A DNA stretch of 64,000 nt from assembly GCF_030867145.1 (NCBI RefSeq), contig NC_134420.1:10188823-10252822 (forward strand). The letters run 5' to 3'. Position numbers and translations under genes: made by a program. The notes beneath the pieces were generated by a model. That model ran no database searches. It was not told where the DNA came from and saw only the letters and a program-made list of their open reading frames with translations. Shown piece after piece: positions 39,676 through 52,300 of the stretch (its first letter is position 1; each line of letters starts with the position of its first letter). The DNA comes from Opisthocomus hoazin. Its lineage: Eukaryota; Chordata; Aves; Opisthocomiformes; Opisthocomidae.

Positions 39676-42600
39676 GTTTAAGTCTTTCCCCACGTAGTTC
39701 ATTTTTATATTATAGATGAAACTGCTGGGGATGCTGATGGTCAACATAGCATTATGCTCATAGTCTTGTCAGACTGTAGCTGTTTGGGCAGATATTTTTT
39801 CCCCTTTCCCAAGATGTTTTCTTAGGTATAACATAGAAATTTCTGCGTAAAATGTCTCAAATATTTTTGACAATAAGACTGGGCAAAACCACTTTTTTGT
39901 ACACATTTAAAAAGAATCATTTGTACAAGTTGTGGAGAAAGTTGCTATGTTCATAATATGGACCAGGGACTGAAATTTGGCAGGGAATCAGGAATGTGAC
40001 ATTTGCTGAAAATAACCTGAATTTAACCAACTTATAAGGCTTCAGAAAATTGCAGTTTGCACATGTGCAGTAAAGGTGTGTTAGTTTGGCAGGTTAAATC
40101 TTTTAAGTCTTTTCGTCTCTACTGGGCATGTTTGAGGCTGGAGTTGCAGAACCTGAGCAGAAGTTTCCCTCAATCAGTCCCAGACGGTGGGAACTGAGAA
40201 CGAGGAGATGTCTGCTGTCCATGTTCCTGCTACTGGTGCCTTAGCATCACAGGGGTGCCATGACACTGTCTAACGTGAAGCGGATGAGTTGGCAATATCA
40301 AATCTGGCAATTCCTATCTTGAAGTAACGTCTGTCAGAGCTTACAAAATTAAGCTAAGTAAAACAAATTGAAAATCCATTCCATAGTACATTTTTATAGC
40401 TCACAAAATGCTATTAACAAAGAAATTACAACTTTGTGTTATTAGAACTTCCTAATTGTGTTTTATGAGGTATGGAGATCTGATTGGCAAAGTACTAAGC
40501 ATTCCTAGTAGCTACAGAAGCAATGGAAACTTTGCACTGAACAAATGTTCAATATAGTGTTTTATATAATGAGAGTTACTCTGAAAAATCCAATGGGAGG
40601 AATTCAAATTGGATCCACAAATTAAAAGGCACTTTTGATCATAACTTCTGCAGGTGTCAGCTCCCCATTTGCAAAATAGCTCTACTATCCCCTTACCTCC
40701 TAGTAGCTGTGAAACTACATTAGTGTTTGTGAAAAGCATCTTATAAAATCCCATGAGGAAATGAATCATTTTATCATCGAAGTTTGAATAGTGTTTAGGA
40801 AGTAGATTATGGAGCTGCTTAGTAGTAAAAAAATACTGAAAATACTTAATGGCTTCTTGCTTAATGAGAACAATCCATCTGTAAATGGAATTAGCCAGTG
40901 ATTCAGTGGGAAAATGTGATCATAACAACATTACAGTACCTAAACACAAACAGGTTTTATATTGGGGCTTGCTAGCTTTTACGTGATTGATGTTTGCCAC
41001 TTTAGGATTCTTCTAGTATTGTTTTTGGGTGATGATTTAATAACTATCAAAGCAAGATTTTATTTTGTACAAAGGCTTGTTTGTGCATATTTATGGAGAT
41101 GTGCTTGCATATTTGTAAATATGATTATTCATTTGAGGAGAGTTATGTATCTAAATGGTTTGAAAGACATTGTCCACTAGCAATTTGTTAGAAAGTAATC
41201 TACTCTAATTTCATCTCTTAGGAGCTCTGCAAGGAATATTTTTAGGGACAAATATTATTTGTAGTTCAAGAAATTAACGATTAAGCCTCTTAACATTATG
41301 AACTTGTGTTTTCACTGAGATATTTTAGACAGTGCTAATGATTCCTGACTTCACTTCTTGATCTTACTATCACCAGTCCCTTAAACATGTTCCAAAGAAT
41401 GAAAATGTTTTTTGGAAGCATTCTTAATTTCTGCCTCAGCAAATATAATGGACAGATGATGACACCCTGTAAATATGTTTTGAGCTCTCTTCATGGCCCA
41501 AAGCAGATCTGTCCTGCTGACAAGGTACTCTGCATACCGATTCTTCTGCTGGTAAAGAACTAATTTAAGCAGCTTCTTATTATCCTCTTAGCCACTTTTA
41601 CGGAGGCCATACAGACATACTATTTTCAGAGAAGCGGATGTTTCAAAGTTATTGCAGCACTCTTGGGACCCCCATTTGGTAGAGTGCGCCCGATCTGCCC
41701 GTCATAAAAATATCACTATTCTTCAAGTCAGGCACCTCTGTGTCCTTATTACCTTACGAGAATCTTGGAAATTTCTTTTGCTTCTAGTAGAAAAATTACA
41801 ATATGAAAGACAACAGGACAATTCATAAAAGGAAAAGCAATTTTGAGATAAATTTTAGATTAGAATCATTAATGAAACAGAAACATAATTTTCCAAGAGT
41901 TTTGATTTCTTCCCTCAGAGGAACTTGACTTTAAGTTGCTCCTATTTTATTCTGTACTTTGTTTTTCTTAGGAGGACAATAAACTGAGTATCTAGGGGAG
42001 TTTCCTTTTTTCTTTTTTTCCGTTTTAAATTTCTGAATATCAATGGTTCAGAAATGCTAGTGATTAAATGTGAAGGACTGATGCTTTTAGACTCCCACTT
42101 CTCCTTCATTTAGAAAGTTTTGAAAAGTAAGAGTGAAAAATGTAAAAGGAAATTAATTAAGGTGAAAAACAGTGAATGATCTCAAGCCGATATGACATTT
42201 TGATGGCTAAAGAACAAGAAAGCAGGGCCAAACAATTTGAAATACTCCCTTTAAAGAATACTTCTGGACCTTGAACAAATGGAAATATTTATGCTGAAAG
42301 TAGGCAAATAGTGAACAAAGAATAAAACATAATGAGATGTACTCGAAAACATTTCCCTATGTATTTTTAATGAGATCTAGCTGAGGTTTTGTGAAGAAGT
42401 AAAAAAATATTAAATCATACAGGATAAAAATTGTGCATTCTTTTCAGCATTTCTAGAACCAAGAAGTGCAACCTCTGCATTAGTATAGATCTATTAAAAT
42501 TTCTGTAAACCCAAATATTTTTGAATAGGTGCTAAGTGATGCAATTAAAAATGTTTTGGCCAGTATATTTATAATCTACTAATTTTTCCTTTGCAGGAAA

Positions 42601-43663
42601 ATTTCAAAGGAAGCATGGTCATGACTACATTCATCCTTCTTATGCTGCTAGAATTTAACCTGTCCATAAAATAGATGGGAGAACACACTGAACCATTTCA
42701 AAAGATGGCAAAGTTCCCATGATAAATTAATACCCAAGTCAAACTGCTTGCCTTTAAGGACTCTACACTCTGTGACTGCTGTTCACTACCCATTAAATAT
42801 ATACGATGTCTTTAAGTGCCCCAATATAGCTATAAACACATTCCGCTGAAATTTATTCTCTTTAATATTTATGTACATCTAGATCTTTGTACTGTTGTAA
42901 CCTGCTTTTGTACGAAAGTTTTATATTATCTTTGTGAGGGAATGCCCACTATCGTCACACTTATATCTGTCCCTTCAAGCTACAATATATTATTTCTTAC
43001 CATCTCTGTCACATGGAACAGTTTCTCATAATTGCAACCTAAATGTTTAATGTGACAGAAGTAGGGATGAATGGGAAAAGATCTAAGTGTGGAGTGTAAA
43101 TTAGCTTGAAAAAAAGACGACAGTGGTTCTTGCTATGGTCTTTATATTGTGTAGTCTTGATCATACAGATAAAATTTTGGGAACACAATGAATTCAGTTT
43201 TGTCCTCCATTTCCATCTTTCATGTAGGATATTGGGTTTTTTTGGTTGGTTTTATTTTTTTTTTTTTTAAGATTGAGAATGTTATCCATGTAGAATTCAT
43301 AAAAGAGGACAACTTCTCAATGGTTCAATCTTCTGAGCTGTTTATTTAAAGTGATACAGTTTTTATTTAAGTATTTTAAGAAAAGCTTTTTTTGCAGGTC
43401 AATAATTACTTCCAAGTTGCTTGTTTATATTTTCATACAACTATCTCCTTTCTAAATTCAGTAATTTGCTGCATAATGAGGTATGATTAGAAGCAAACTG
43501 AAACCATTGCTTTTGTTTTGTTTTGTTTGTAATGCCACTTACTTGTCATAACCCTATGATTTATTATAAATAATGCCTTCATAATAAAAATGGCTTTATT
43601 ACAGTGAGGGTGAAACAGTTTCTTTATAATCAACAGTTTCATTTTTTCAATTTAAAAATGCAG
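39676..43663. other. Apparently unique AT-rich DNA, nothing firmly recognised
   Basis: No repeat family or coding domain recognised. A good splice-acceptor-like sequence (TTTTTCCTTTGCAG) ends at 42,596 but is followed only by short open frames. Confidence 0.45.
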
Positions 43664-43731
43664 GTTTTAGAGACTCCTTTTAAGAAGATGGATGCTGCAA
43701 TGCAGTTCAATTATGGATTTTGCCTTTATTG
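43664..43731 (+). other. Exon-like segment with acceptor and consensus donor, unidentified
   Basis: A 68-base segment lies between an acceptor-like TTTAAAAATGCAG and a consensus donor, G followed by GTGAGT (donor at 43,732). Only one of three frames is open: 22 codons reading VLETPFKKMDAAMQFNYGF and onward, with two bases left over. No homologue is recognised. Its phase does not fit directly with the other exon-like segment at 49,283. A non-coding RNA exon is as likely as a coding one, and a chance arrangement cannot be excluded. Confidence 0.2.
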
Positions 43732-45980
43732 GTGAGTGAAAACCACATTCTTTATGTGTAAGGCAGCCTGCTTATAAATTTTCATGCTGGTAACTAAGAT
43801 ACAGTGCTAGAATGTGTACGTTTCTATGAAAGCATTCTTCTGTTATGATTGCATAGATGCCCATGTAAATATGCGAATGAGAACAATTTGGAAGACTTTT
43901 TTGTTTATCTAGTTTCTCGTCTGTTATTTTTTACTTCTTTTGCCTTTATTCTGTCATATGTTGTGACTGTGTTATTCCTCTGATTTTGGTGGAAAACCTT
44001 CTGTTATTATCTCTGTGGTTCAGGAATACCATATGACCATAATTTTCTGGCTCTTTGCCACAGACCATAACACATATTTGCTCAATATACCGGAAGAACT
44101 GAAGTCCTGGTTTGGGAATGAATGGAAATACTTCCTAAATAATTGTGATGTTTTGGTTTGCCTTTTTTTACTATTATCTTACATTTTCCCAGCTTGTGCC
44201 AATTCTGGTTTTCCTTAGCATATAAATTAGTGTGTCTTGCAATTAAAAGATTTATTTTTTAAGAAAAATATTTCAGGTCATTCTAAGCTATTTCACAATG
44301 GAATCATACTAAGTTGTATAAACAGAGTAATTAGATTTTTAGATCTATCTGTGTTATTAAAATGATAAAAGTTAAAACATACATATGAAAATGATTTCTA
44401 ATATTTGGGAAAATATAGAATCATTTTATAGATGCATCTGAAACATCATGAAGATCACTTTAATAAAACTTTTTTTTACATTTACTTTCTCCTCTCTTGC
44501 AATAATAATCTTGGAAAGCATGTACTGGTAAAGCTGGGACCTGTAGTGATGACCCAGACCAAGACTACTCTTATGGGTGTACACAGTGAAGAAACTTCCA
44601 TCGACAACAATTGAATACATTAATAGTAACGACTGCTTTGAAATGTTTACATTTTTTTCCTACTGGTGTTTGATAGCCAAGGTATTAAGGTTTCTGAGTA
44701 TGTAGCATCTTGTACAGAAATCAAATCAGTTAAATTAGGGAATGTCTCCTGATACTATGCAGTTCTTTACTGTTTCTTCCTGTGTGATTCAATACAACAA
44801 TGTGCTTTACACCTTTAAATTACCTTGGATCCAGATAGAAGTTGGAGGTGCTCAATAATCTCCTGAGTTTTGAATGTGTGACTTTGTTGCTATTAACCCA
44901 GCGCACTGAAGCTGGTGTCTATATCTAAGTTCTCATCAAAAACTAATCTGCTTCACCTTCACTGTGATGGCCTGTGTTTTGACTTTGTGTGAGCTCTGCC
45001 ATGATTTGTGAATGATATACAAAATGAAAAACCCTTTTTCCAGAGAAAGGGCAGTCAGTACCTCAGATAACTGCTCAGCTTGTTAAATGTACTTAAATTT
45101 GAAATAGCCAGGAAGAATAATAACTGAAAAATCCTAACTATTAAAAAGAGTCTTCAGAAAATATTGAAATAAATGTGCATTTAAAGGCTCTGACTTAGCA
45201 CCTGGGGATATGCCCACTCGTGATATCGATATATAAATCTCCTTTCCTGCCCTACAACATCAATAAAAAATTGCATAGCAGTTCTAGGGCATTACCTGTA
45301 TTCATTCAAGTTTCTCCAGGTTTTGCAGTCATGCCAGATTATATTTATGTACGAGCACGTTCTTATACTAAACAGATATTGTATGTGTCTCTTCCAGACA
45401 CGATTTGTGATTCAGTGTAGTAACAAATTGGCTTGATGAGCATGTATGAGTAATCCCTTTTCTATTCATACAAGCCTGTACTAACTGCAAATGACAAATA
45501 CCTCCAAAAGAGATTTGTTTCAGGGAGTTTATTGCCCAAGGTATTTAGACAGCTTCCATTTTTTTTTTTTCCATACCACTGTTTTAAGTGCACAAGCAGC
45601 AAATAATGCCTATTGGAGATCCTCTTTTACACTGGAAGGAATCCTATCGAAGTGATGACTGATATCATCACCGAACTATTCCACATAAACAGATTTTATC
45701 CAGTCTGTGCCTCATCTTCTGGGCAGGTAGGTCGATATGAGGGTGGGTTACCTGTATGGGAAGTTCCTTCCTTATAGTGGAGATGTTAAAGGAAAATCAG
45801 ATCACTGTCAGTTATGTTTGGAGATGACTCAAGAACATTTTCTCTGTGCTTGAGAAAACTAGGATCTTTTGCTCCAGAGCCGGTCTGTCTCTGGGGCCTC
45901 GTTCAGGTATATTCCTGATTCTATACATTTTCTTATAATCCCACTGGGTGCTATTGAAAGTAACAAAGGAAACATCCAGA
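43732..45980. other. Apparently unique AT-rich DNA, nothing recognised
   Basis: Only short open frames. No repeat family, coding domain or RNA gene seen. Confidence 0.5.
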
Positions 45981-47150
45981 TTAATTTGATTTGTCCAGGC
46001 ATGAGTAAAATGGTTCTAACTCAGTCATGACAGTTAGCTCTTTATTAGGACACCCAGCCTCCTGTTCCTCTTGAGATTTTGGTAGCCTCCCCTCACCCCA
46101 TTTATTTCTGTGATTTCTTAGACCGTATGTTGTTGTTGGTGTACCCGTTGCTTCAAAGAATTTGTACCTATGCATGGCAAAAGAATACCCGCAACTGCAT
46201 ATAATGAATATGCATAATGCTTTGGATTTTTTCTGCATTCATGGACAGATCCATTTTAAAATGTCTTTTAAATTTGAGGAATGCAGGTGCCATTTGCAGC
46301 CCTACCAGTGTTTGTCTTCCATCTGTAGAAGACGTTTCAGTATTATCTTGTCCTTCTGTAGTGAATGCTTCCAGGGGCTTCAGTCTTTCCTGCTCGTTCC
46401 ATCCCCTCAGTGGGATCTTAGTTAAACACTGGCCACATCCCTGTGTCATCTTTCTGAGACTGTGGCCTCATGTTCTCCACGTCACCTACAGAAATTACTT
46501 TTTTGGTGACCCTTACTTTACTTAAGAAGTTTAGATGCTCACTGCTGAGTGTCTTAAACCTTTAAACTAGGTTTCTCTGAGGAAAGGCTCTCCTTCAGAC
46601 ACATCCTCTACCCAGTTTACTTTTCATTTTTCTGAGGGTATATCTCCCAGCCTGCTTTCCCTAACCATTCCAGATCCCAGCAGAAGCAGTGCTAAAGGTT
46701 CTTTTCTTTTTTTATTTAAACAGGATTTTCCCATTTGAAATCCACTTGTGTTTTTCTTGTCAAGGAAGAAGTGTTTTTGGGAAATACCTCATGACTGTAC
46801 AGTGCAGTAATGTCTGAGTACCCTTGGACCTGGTCACTGAGGAAGCATTCCATACCGCCAGTGGTTACAAAGGTGTTTGTCCAGGGGCAGAAGGATGCAG
46901 AAGGCTCAAGTGTTTCCTGTGGAGCATTTTTGAGGACCATTTCTATTGCGAAGTCTTGCAGGCAACTATGCCAGGTTCTGTTTGTGCTCTCGCCAGGGAC
47001 TTTGCTGTAGCAGAGTTGTGTAAATGGAAAGCTATTTTGCACAGACTGTACCAAGAGTTTGTGCTTTGGCAACAGTTGGTTATTACCAGTTTAAAAAGGA
47101 AAAAAAAGTCACTGAAAACAAACATCAAAATTAGAGTTCCTCACAGGTGA
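45981..47150. other. Stretch with many overlapping open frames on both strands, unidentified
   Basis: The minus strand has three consecutive frames of 118, 93 and 85 codons covering most of 47,072-45,981. The + strand has frames of 87, 102 and 108 codons over the same bases. The segment is somewhat richer in G and C than its flanks, which lowers stop-codon frequency on both strands. None of the translations shows a family I recognise. It may be a decayed coding sequence or old repeat, but the two-strand pattern argues mainly for base composition. Confidence 0.15.
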
Positions 47151-47722
47151 TTTGGGAGTTCTGGCAGCTCCCAAGATACCTTAGAAAAAAAACCAAACTT
47201 TTTCCCTTCTATTTCAGAGAGCATTACTCACGACATTTAGATCATTTTTTGGGAGTTACCAAAAGCTGAAATTTAAAATTGAGAAATTAATTAGTTTCAG
47301 TTGCAAGTTAAGTCCACCAGGCCTATTGTTGTCATTTATAGTAGCAGTAGCGACAACAGCAGGTCATGAGGGTGGCTAAGTTGTTGGCCAGCTATAAAGG
47401 AGCTTGCATGCTGAAACAGTACACACTATCACATAATGGCCTGCAAGTTCCCTTGTAGATCAAAATGGGAGGATTCCGGTATTTTTTAAATGGTCACTGC
47501 TTTCTCCTAACTGCTTATTTACTGCTTACAGCTTATCTGGGTATATAAAAGATGTTATCAGGCTGGAATAACTTTGTTCTGACAAAATCCCTTGGGTCTT
47601 GATATTTTCATTGCAGTGGATAGTGTTGTTAACTATAATTTTTTATAAAGCAAAAATCAGCTGTTGAATTGAATTGAACTTTCATCTGACTTTTTATTTT
47701 TTAAAGAAAACTTTCTAACTGC
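47151..47722. other. Short unique AT-rich stretch, nothing recognised
   Basis: No coding domain or repeat recognised between the ORF-rich stretch and the ERVL-type LTR. Confidence 0.5.
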
Positions 47723-47727
47723 CATTG
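47723..47727. repeat. Target site duplication, left copy (CATTG)
   Basis: CATTG precedes the LTR and recurs exactly at 48,145-48,149. Five bases is the duplication length typical of ERVL elements. Confidence 0.75.
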
Positions 47728-48144
47728 TGTTTTGGTTTCGGCTGCCGCCGGCAACAAAAGCGCCACGCGGCCGCCCCTCCCCCCGCCGGCGTGCGGAGGA
47801 GAATGGAAAGAAAGAGGCAGAAACTGGTGGGTCGGGATAAGGGCAGTTTAACAGAACAGCAAACAGAGGGAAAACAGGAACAACAACGATACAGATAAGG
47901 AGAAAACACAACCACGAACCGTACAACAGCCGCTCTCCCGAAACCGGACCGGCGCTGCGCCCGCCCAAGCCGCGAGTGCCTTCCCGCCGCGCCGCGCCGC
48001 CCCCCCCACCGGAACCCCGCGTGACGTCACATGGTATGGAATACCCGGCTCTGTTTGGCCAGGTGGGGTCAGCCCCCACCCCCCGGCTGTGCCCCTTCCT
48101 GGATTCCGATTAAAATTAACCCTGTTCTGGCCAAACCCAGGACA
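47728..48144 (-). mobile_element. ERVL-type solo LTR, minus strand, GC-rich
   Basis: A 417-bp element that on the minus strand starts TGTCCTGGGT and ends CCAAAACA, flanked by a perfect 5-bp duplication. Its order of blocks resembles avian ERVL LTRs: GGGTTAATTTT, a GCTGACCC / CTGGCCAAA stretch, ATTCCATACCATGTGACGTC, then AAACTGCCCTTATC and CGACCCACCAG. A perfect CRE palindrome TGACGTCA lies at 48,022-48,029. The element is much richer in G, C and CpG than the surrounding DNA, with runs of C (G on the minus strand) near 48,000 and 48,077. No internal region or second LTR is present. The family name rests on recalled consensus features, not on a search. Confidence 0.82.
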
Positions 48145-48149
48145 CATTG
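48145..48149. repeat. Target site duplication, right copy (CATTG)
   Basis: Exact partner of 47,723-47,727. Confidence 0.75.
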
Positions 48150-49282
48150 CATGTAATAGTTTGGAAATTAGACCTGTAAAAAAAGATGAAATATTTTTGA
48201 AATTTATCCCACAGTTTCAGAGGTTTTTCTTTTCATATTTTGTGATTGATTATTGCTGGAGGTGGCAAAATTTTAAATCAAAGATTAGTACAAAATTGTC
48301 AGTTCTCAATAGTGTGTTAGTTGGCATTCATGGCTTAGCGCATTTCTAGCTGACCAATTATACCTTCCTTCTGTGCTGTATTCTTACAATTCTATCAGCA
48401 GAAGACCTGGATATACCCAGTTCTTTGTTTTATTTCCAGGTGCATTGACATAAAGTGGTCAGAGAAAGAAAATAACGGAAGATAAAGAACTGGGGGCAGA
48501 GATTTTAAAAGGTGTTTATGGGAGTTAGTACTCACTTCACACAGTTACAATAGCAAAAATAATTCATTAGCAAATTCTATTAGTGTCTTTTGAAGTTCTT
48601 AGCCAGGGAGATCAAGTGGTTTGACCTAAGGTGACAGCAGAAGTTCAGCAGTTGAATCTGAATGTTCTTTGCTGTCATCTATCAGTTATCATAGATGAGA
48701 CAGTATGTATTGTTCAAGCAGATTTAGGGGAAATTTAGAAACTGCATTTTTAAAATGTAATTCCAAAATTACTACTTAAAATGATTCTTCCAGTCCATGT
48801 AGGCTTATATGTCCAGTGCTTCCTCTTGCATGATCTTTATGCTTAATGAGAGTTTGTTATTTTTGCCACTAGAACATTAAACAGGGCATTTCCCGTCAAT
48901 GTTATTTACACCCATTTTATTTTGAGGTATGGTCCTCCTGCTATAGAGTTTTATTTTGGCAATAAATTACTAACAAAACAGTAGTATTTCATTCAAAAAT
49001 ATTTTTAATGTAATCTGAATCTCAAATCTAGGCTTCAAAGTAATTTATTCAAGTATAATACTTTTTTAGCAACATGTCAGTTAACTTGCAGTTGTCTGCA
49101 TAGTTTAATATCCTGCAATATTTTACTAAAACTAACACTGAAGTTATTTTATTTAGTTTATGTTAAAACTGTGTAAATATTGCTCTTGAGATAATGTATT
49201 AGGAAAACAATGGCTGACTGGGAATCACATTGATCCCCAACTGATCCTCAGATGCCATTCAATTTTTTATTTTGTGTTACAG
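48150..49282. other. Apparently unique AT-rich DNA, nothing recognised
   Basis: No repeat family, coding domain or RNA gene seen. Confidence 0.5.
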
Positions 49283-49353
49283 TTCGGAAAAGGAGGCTAC
49301 AATCAGATGACCAAGACATCATCAAAATAACACAGCAAATCAGCAGAATATAG
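49283..49353 (+). other. Possible terminal exon, unidentified
   Basis: A strong acceptor (ATTTTTTATTTTGTGTTACAG) ends at 49,282. It is followed by two bases and 22 codons ending in TAG at 49,351-49,353, reading RKRRLQSDDQDIIKITQQIS and onward. The peptide is polar and helix-prone, like a natural C-terminal tail, but no family is recognised. It would need an upstream exon that leaves one base of a split codon, and the exon-like piece at 43,664 does not. This is a weak call from splice motif plus open frame only. Confidence 0.2.
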
Positions 49354-52300
49354 TGGCAGGTTTTATATCCTATCTGAAAACCCAAACAAACCCACAACAA
49401 AAAACACCCCTAGTTGTATCTAATGTCTTTGTGTTATGGGAATATTCCTTTTTCATTAAACCAGTGCAAACAAAACCTCCATTTAAGTGAAGGTTGGTTT
49501 TTAGAAATTTAAAAATTTTGTCTTATCGTTTCCATTACAAACTACTGCATTTTGACTACAACTTCCAAGGGGTAAGAGGTGATGAAATCACCTAACAGAC
49601 AGCTATTCTGTGTTCAATATCCATTTGTTCAGTGCATAATTTCAAATGTTCATCAGTCTCATGAAGCAGAGACCTTATCTCAGCGGTTTTTACAATTGAA
49701 GGTGTCTGTTGGGACTGAAGGAAAGGGAGATTGCAGAACGTTGTTTTAGATTGAGAATCTTGGAACGTATGTTAAAGGACTAAGGGTATGCTAAGAAGTT
49801 CTGTGGTCCTTTTTGTTTTCTCTCTATCCCTTTCAAATAGAGTGGAACCTCTGTGCAATTCACTGTGATCTTAAATACAATCTTTAAAAGAAGTAATCAA
49901 CAAATGGAAGAGGAAATGTCTTTTTAGCTTTTTGTTTCTTTTTCATTTATTATTTTTGAGTTGTGCTCTTTGTTCCTTCCTGCTATACAAAAGGGCTGAA
50001 AAACTGAAGGTTTTACTATCTAGAATAGAAGTTGCTTAATGTCAACGAAACAGGTGCTGCCTACTCAGCCTTTTTTTGGAAGCCTTGGTGTCAAAAGAAG
50101 TAATGTGATGAAATTATCAGTGAAACCTTGCCACTGAAATCCACTTGAGTCAAGAAGATTTTTAGTTGTAATTTCAAATCATTCTTGTTTGGTTTTGACT
50201 GGTTATTTATTCAAATGAGAAGCAGAAGCTTTTGTCCAAGGTTCAAGATCGCTACTCTTCCACAAATGACTTGGACACAAATCTCAATACTTCAGTAACT
50301 TGTATTGTGGAAGAAGGAGTGAAAAAATGATGATCTTCAGAAATGTCTACATTTTTTAAAAGTACCCTATAAAAGATTTCAATAATTCCCAACACTGTTG
50401 CCTTCCATATGTATCAGAACAAACAAGACAGAAAAAATCTATTTCTTCCATTTTCCTACTAGCAAGTATTAAAACAGTATCTCCCAAGTCTTGCCATTCA
50501 TCACAAATTCTGATCTTGTTGAAAGCAATTTTTGGGTCAACTGGCTGTTGATAACACTGGTATGCTCTACTGTGTGCCAAAATGTCAACTTAACTTCAGG
50601 CAATACCTTTAGCTTTAAAGGTAGAGGCTCAAATTCTTTGTTGTGCTGGACTGCACACACTGTTCTGTAAAGTTAGAAACGTGAGCATGCTATATAAGCT
50701 GGCTCACGCACATAACACTAAGTTGCAGATTAATGGAGACTGAGCACTTAATGTTTTATCACAAATAAGGTGCAAGAAACCAACAGGAACTCTATCAGTA
50801 GTCTATTAATGCCATCCTTGTTGCTGCAAGCCAAGTCTGCTTGCGGTAGCCATAGAAGTATGTTCATTTGATGTAATTGAACAATACAGGATGAAAATAT
50901 ATTTATCAGACTAGACTGCATTATGAAAGGGAAAACAAGGTTTGGATATAAGTTTTTTCTCCCATAACCACTCCAAAAAAACCTCCAAAAGCTTCCAGTA
51001 ATATTTCTAGGTTCTATACTGGTCACAGGTGATGTTTTTCTTTTAGATAGTCTTGCAGTGACAGCAAACCTTTAGCTGAAACACATCTTTTACTGAAACC
51101 TTCCTCATAAAAGGCTGAAAGAGATAACACAGAAGAAAGATGGACTGTCAGGAAAATTGATGGTGGGAAGGAATCTCTGCTTTTCTGTTTCACCAAGTGC
51201 AGACGAAGTGCCTGGTCAGTTACTTAAACACTTTCCACTGTTGTAGTGCTCAAAAGTGGCCTGTGCAAAATAAATCAAGTTAATTACATATAGCGCTTTC
51301 CACAATGAAATGGTAAGCCCACTTAAATAGATATCAGTGTACAGTGGTGCTGTAGTTGCGGTGTTGTGAGAAGGCATTTTAAAGTTTAGTAGCGTATAAT
51401 TGCAAGAAACGGGTTTTCTTCTTCCCTTTCACAGGCAGAGTGAAAAGAGTTATTCAGGATTTGAACATGAAAATGGCACATATGTACTTGATGGTAAAGC
51501 AGTTTTAAGGACAGCAGTAGAAGTGACATTGTGTTATGGCACAAGAAAGCTGCTGTTTTTCTGGAAGGGGAAAGGAGGTGAGTGAAAGGATACAGCGTGG
51601 ATTTTTTTGGCATATTTTTTTGTATAGTCTTGATTCTGGGCTGTGGTTTTCGCTTACATAATATTTTTTATTACATATTTAGATTTAGTGCCACTTTTGT
51701 GTGACTGGCAATGTTTTCTTGTCACTCTCTTCTGAATAGGACTTGAACCCCAGCTTGCTTCATGCTGTCATTAATATTAATGACCACATCCCTGCTGTGT
51801 GAGTGAAATCAGAATAGCTGAAGTTAATAGGCAGAACGCGTACAAAATTGTCTGAAAAGGCTCCAAATAAAGCTGCCTGCCTCCATTTGTATGTATGTGC
51901 ATGTGAGCACTCCCTGTTTATTTAAAGCTGCTACTGTTGGAAAGAAAGAAAAATTGAGTTACCTGGGGAGGGGAATAATACTGAGATAAATTTACTTATT
52001 TCACTCATGAGTTCCTGCTTATTTCAAAGTAAGTTCTCACTTTTCTGATGTACTCTTACACTTTAAAGTTGCCTGTAACTGTTGCCCATGAAAACTTGAG
52101 TTAAGTGACTGCTTTCCGGTAAATGATCAGTGAGGTTGATGGAGAACATGAATCTGTAAATCCTTGCTCTGTCACGGTGCTGCTTTTCAATGCTCCTCAT
52201 TTTTCTGTGTGTTTATTTGGCTTCATTATTCTTCTCAGGCCTTATTTCCTATCTCATAAATTCTTGATAAATTTTCCTCCTCCTGATTTGTGGATTGATT

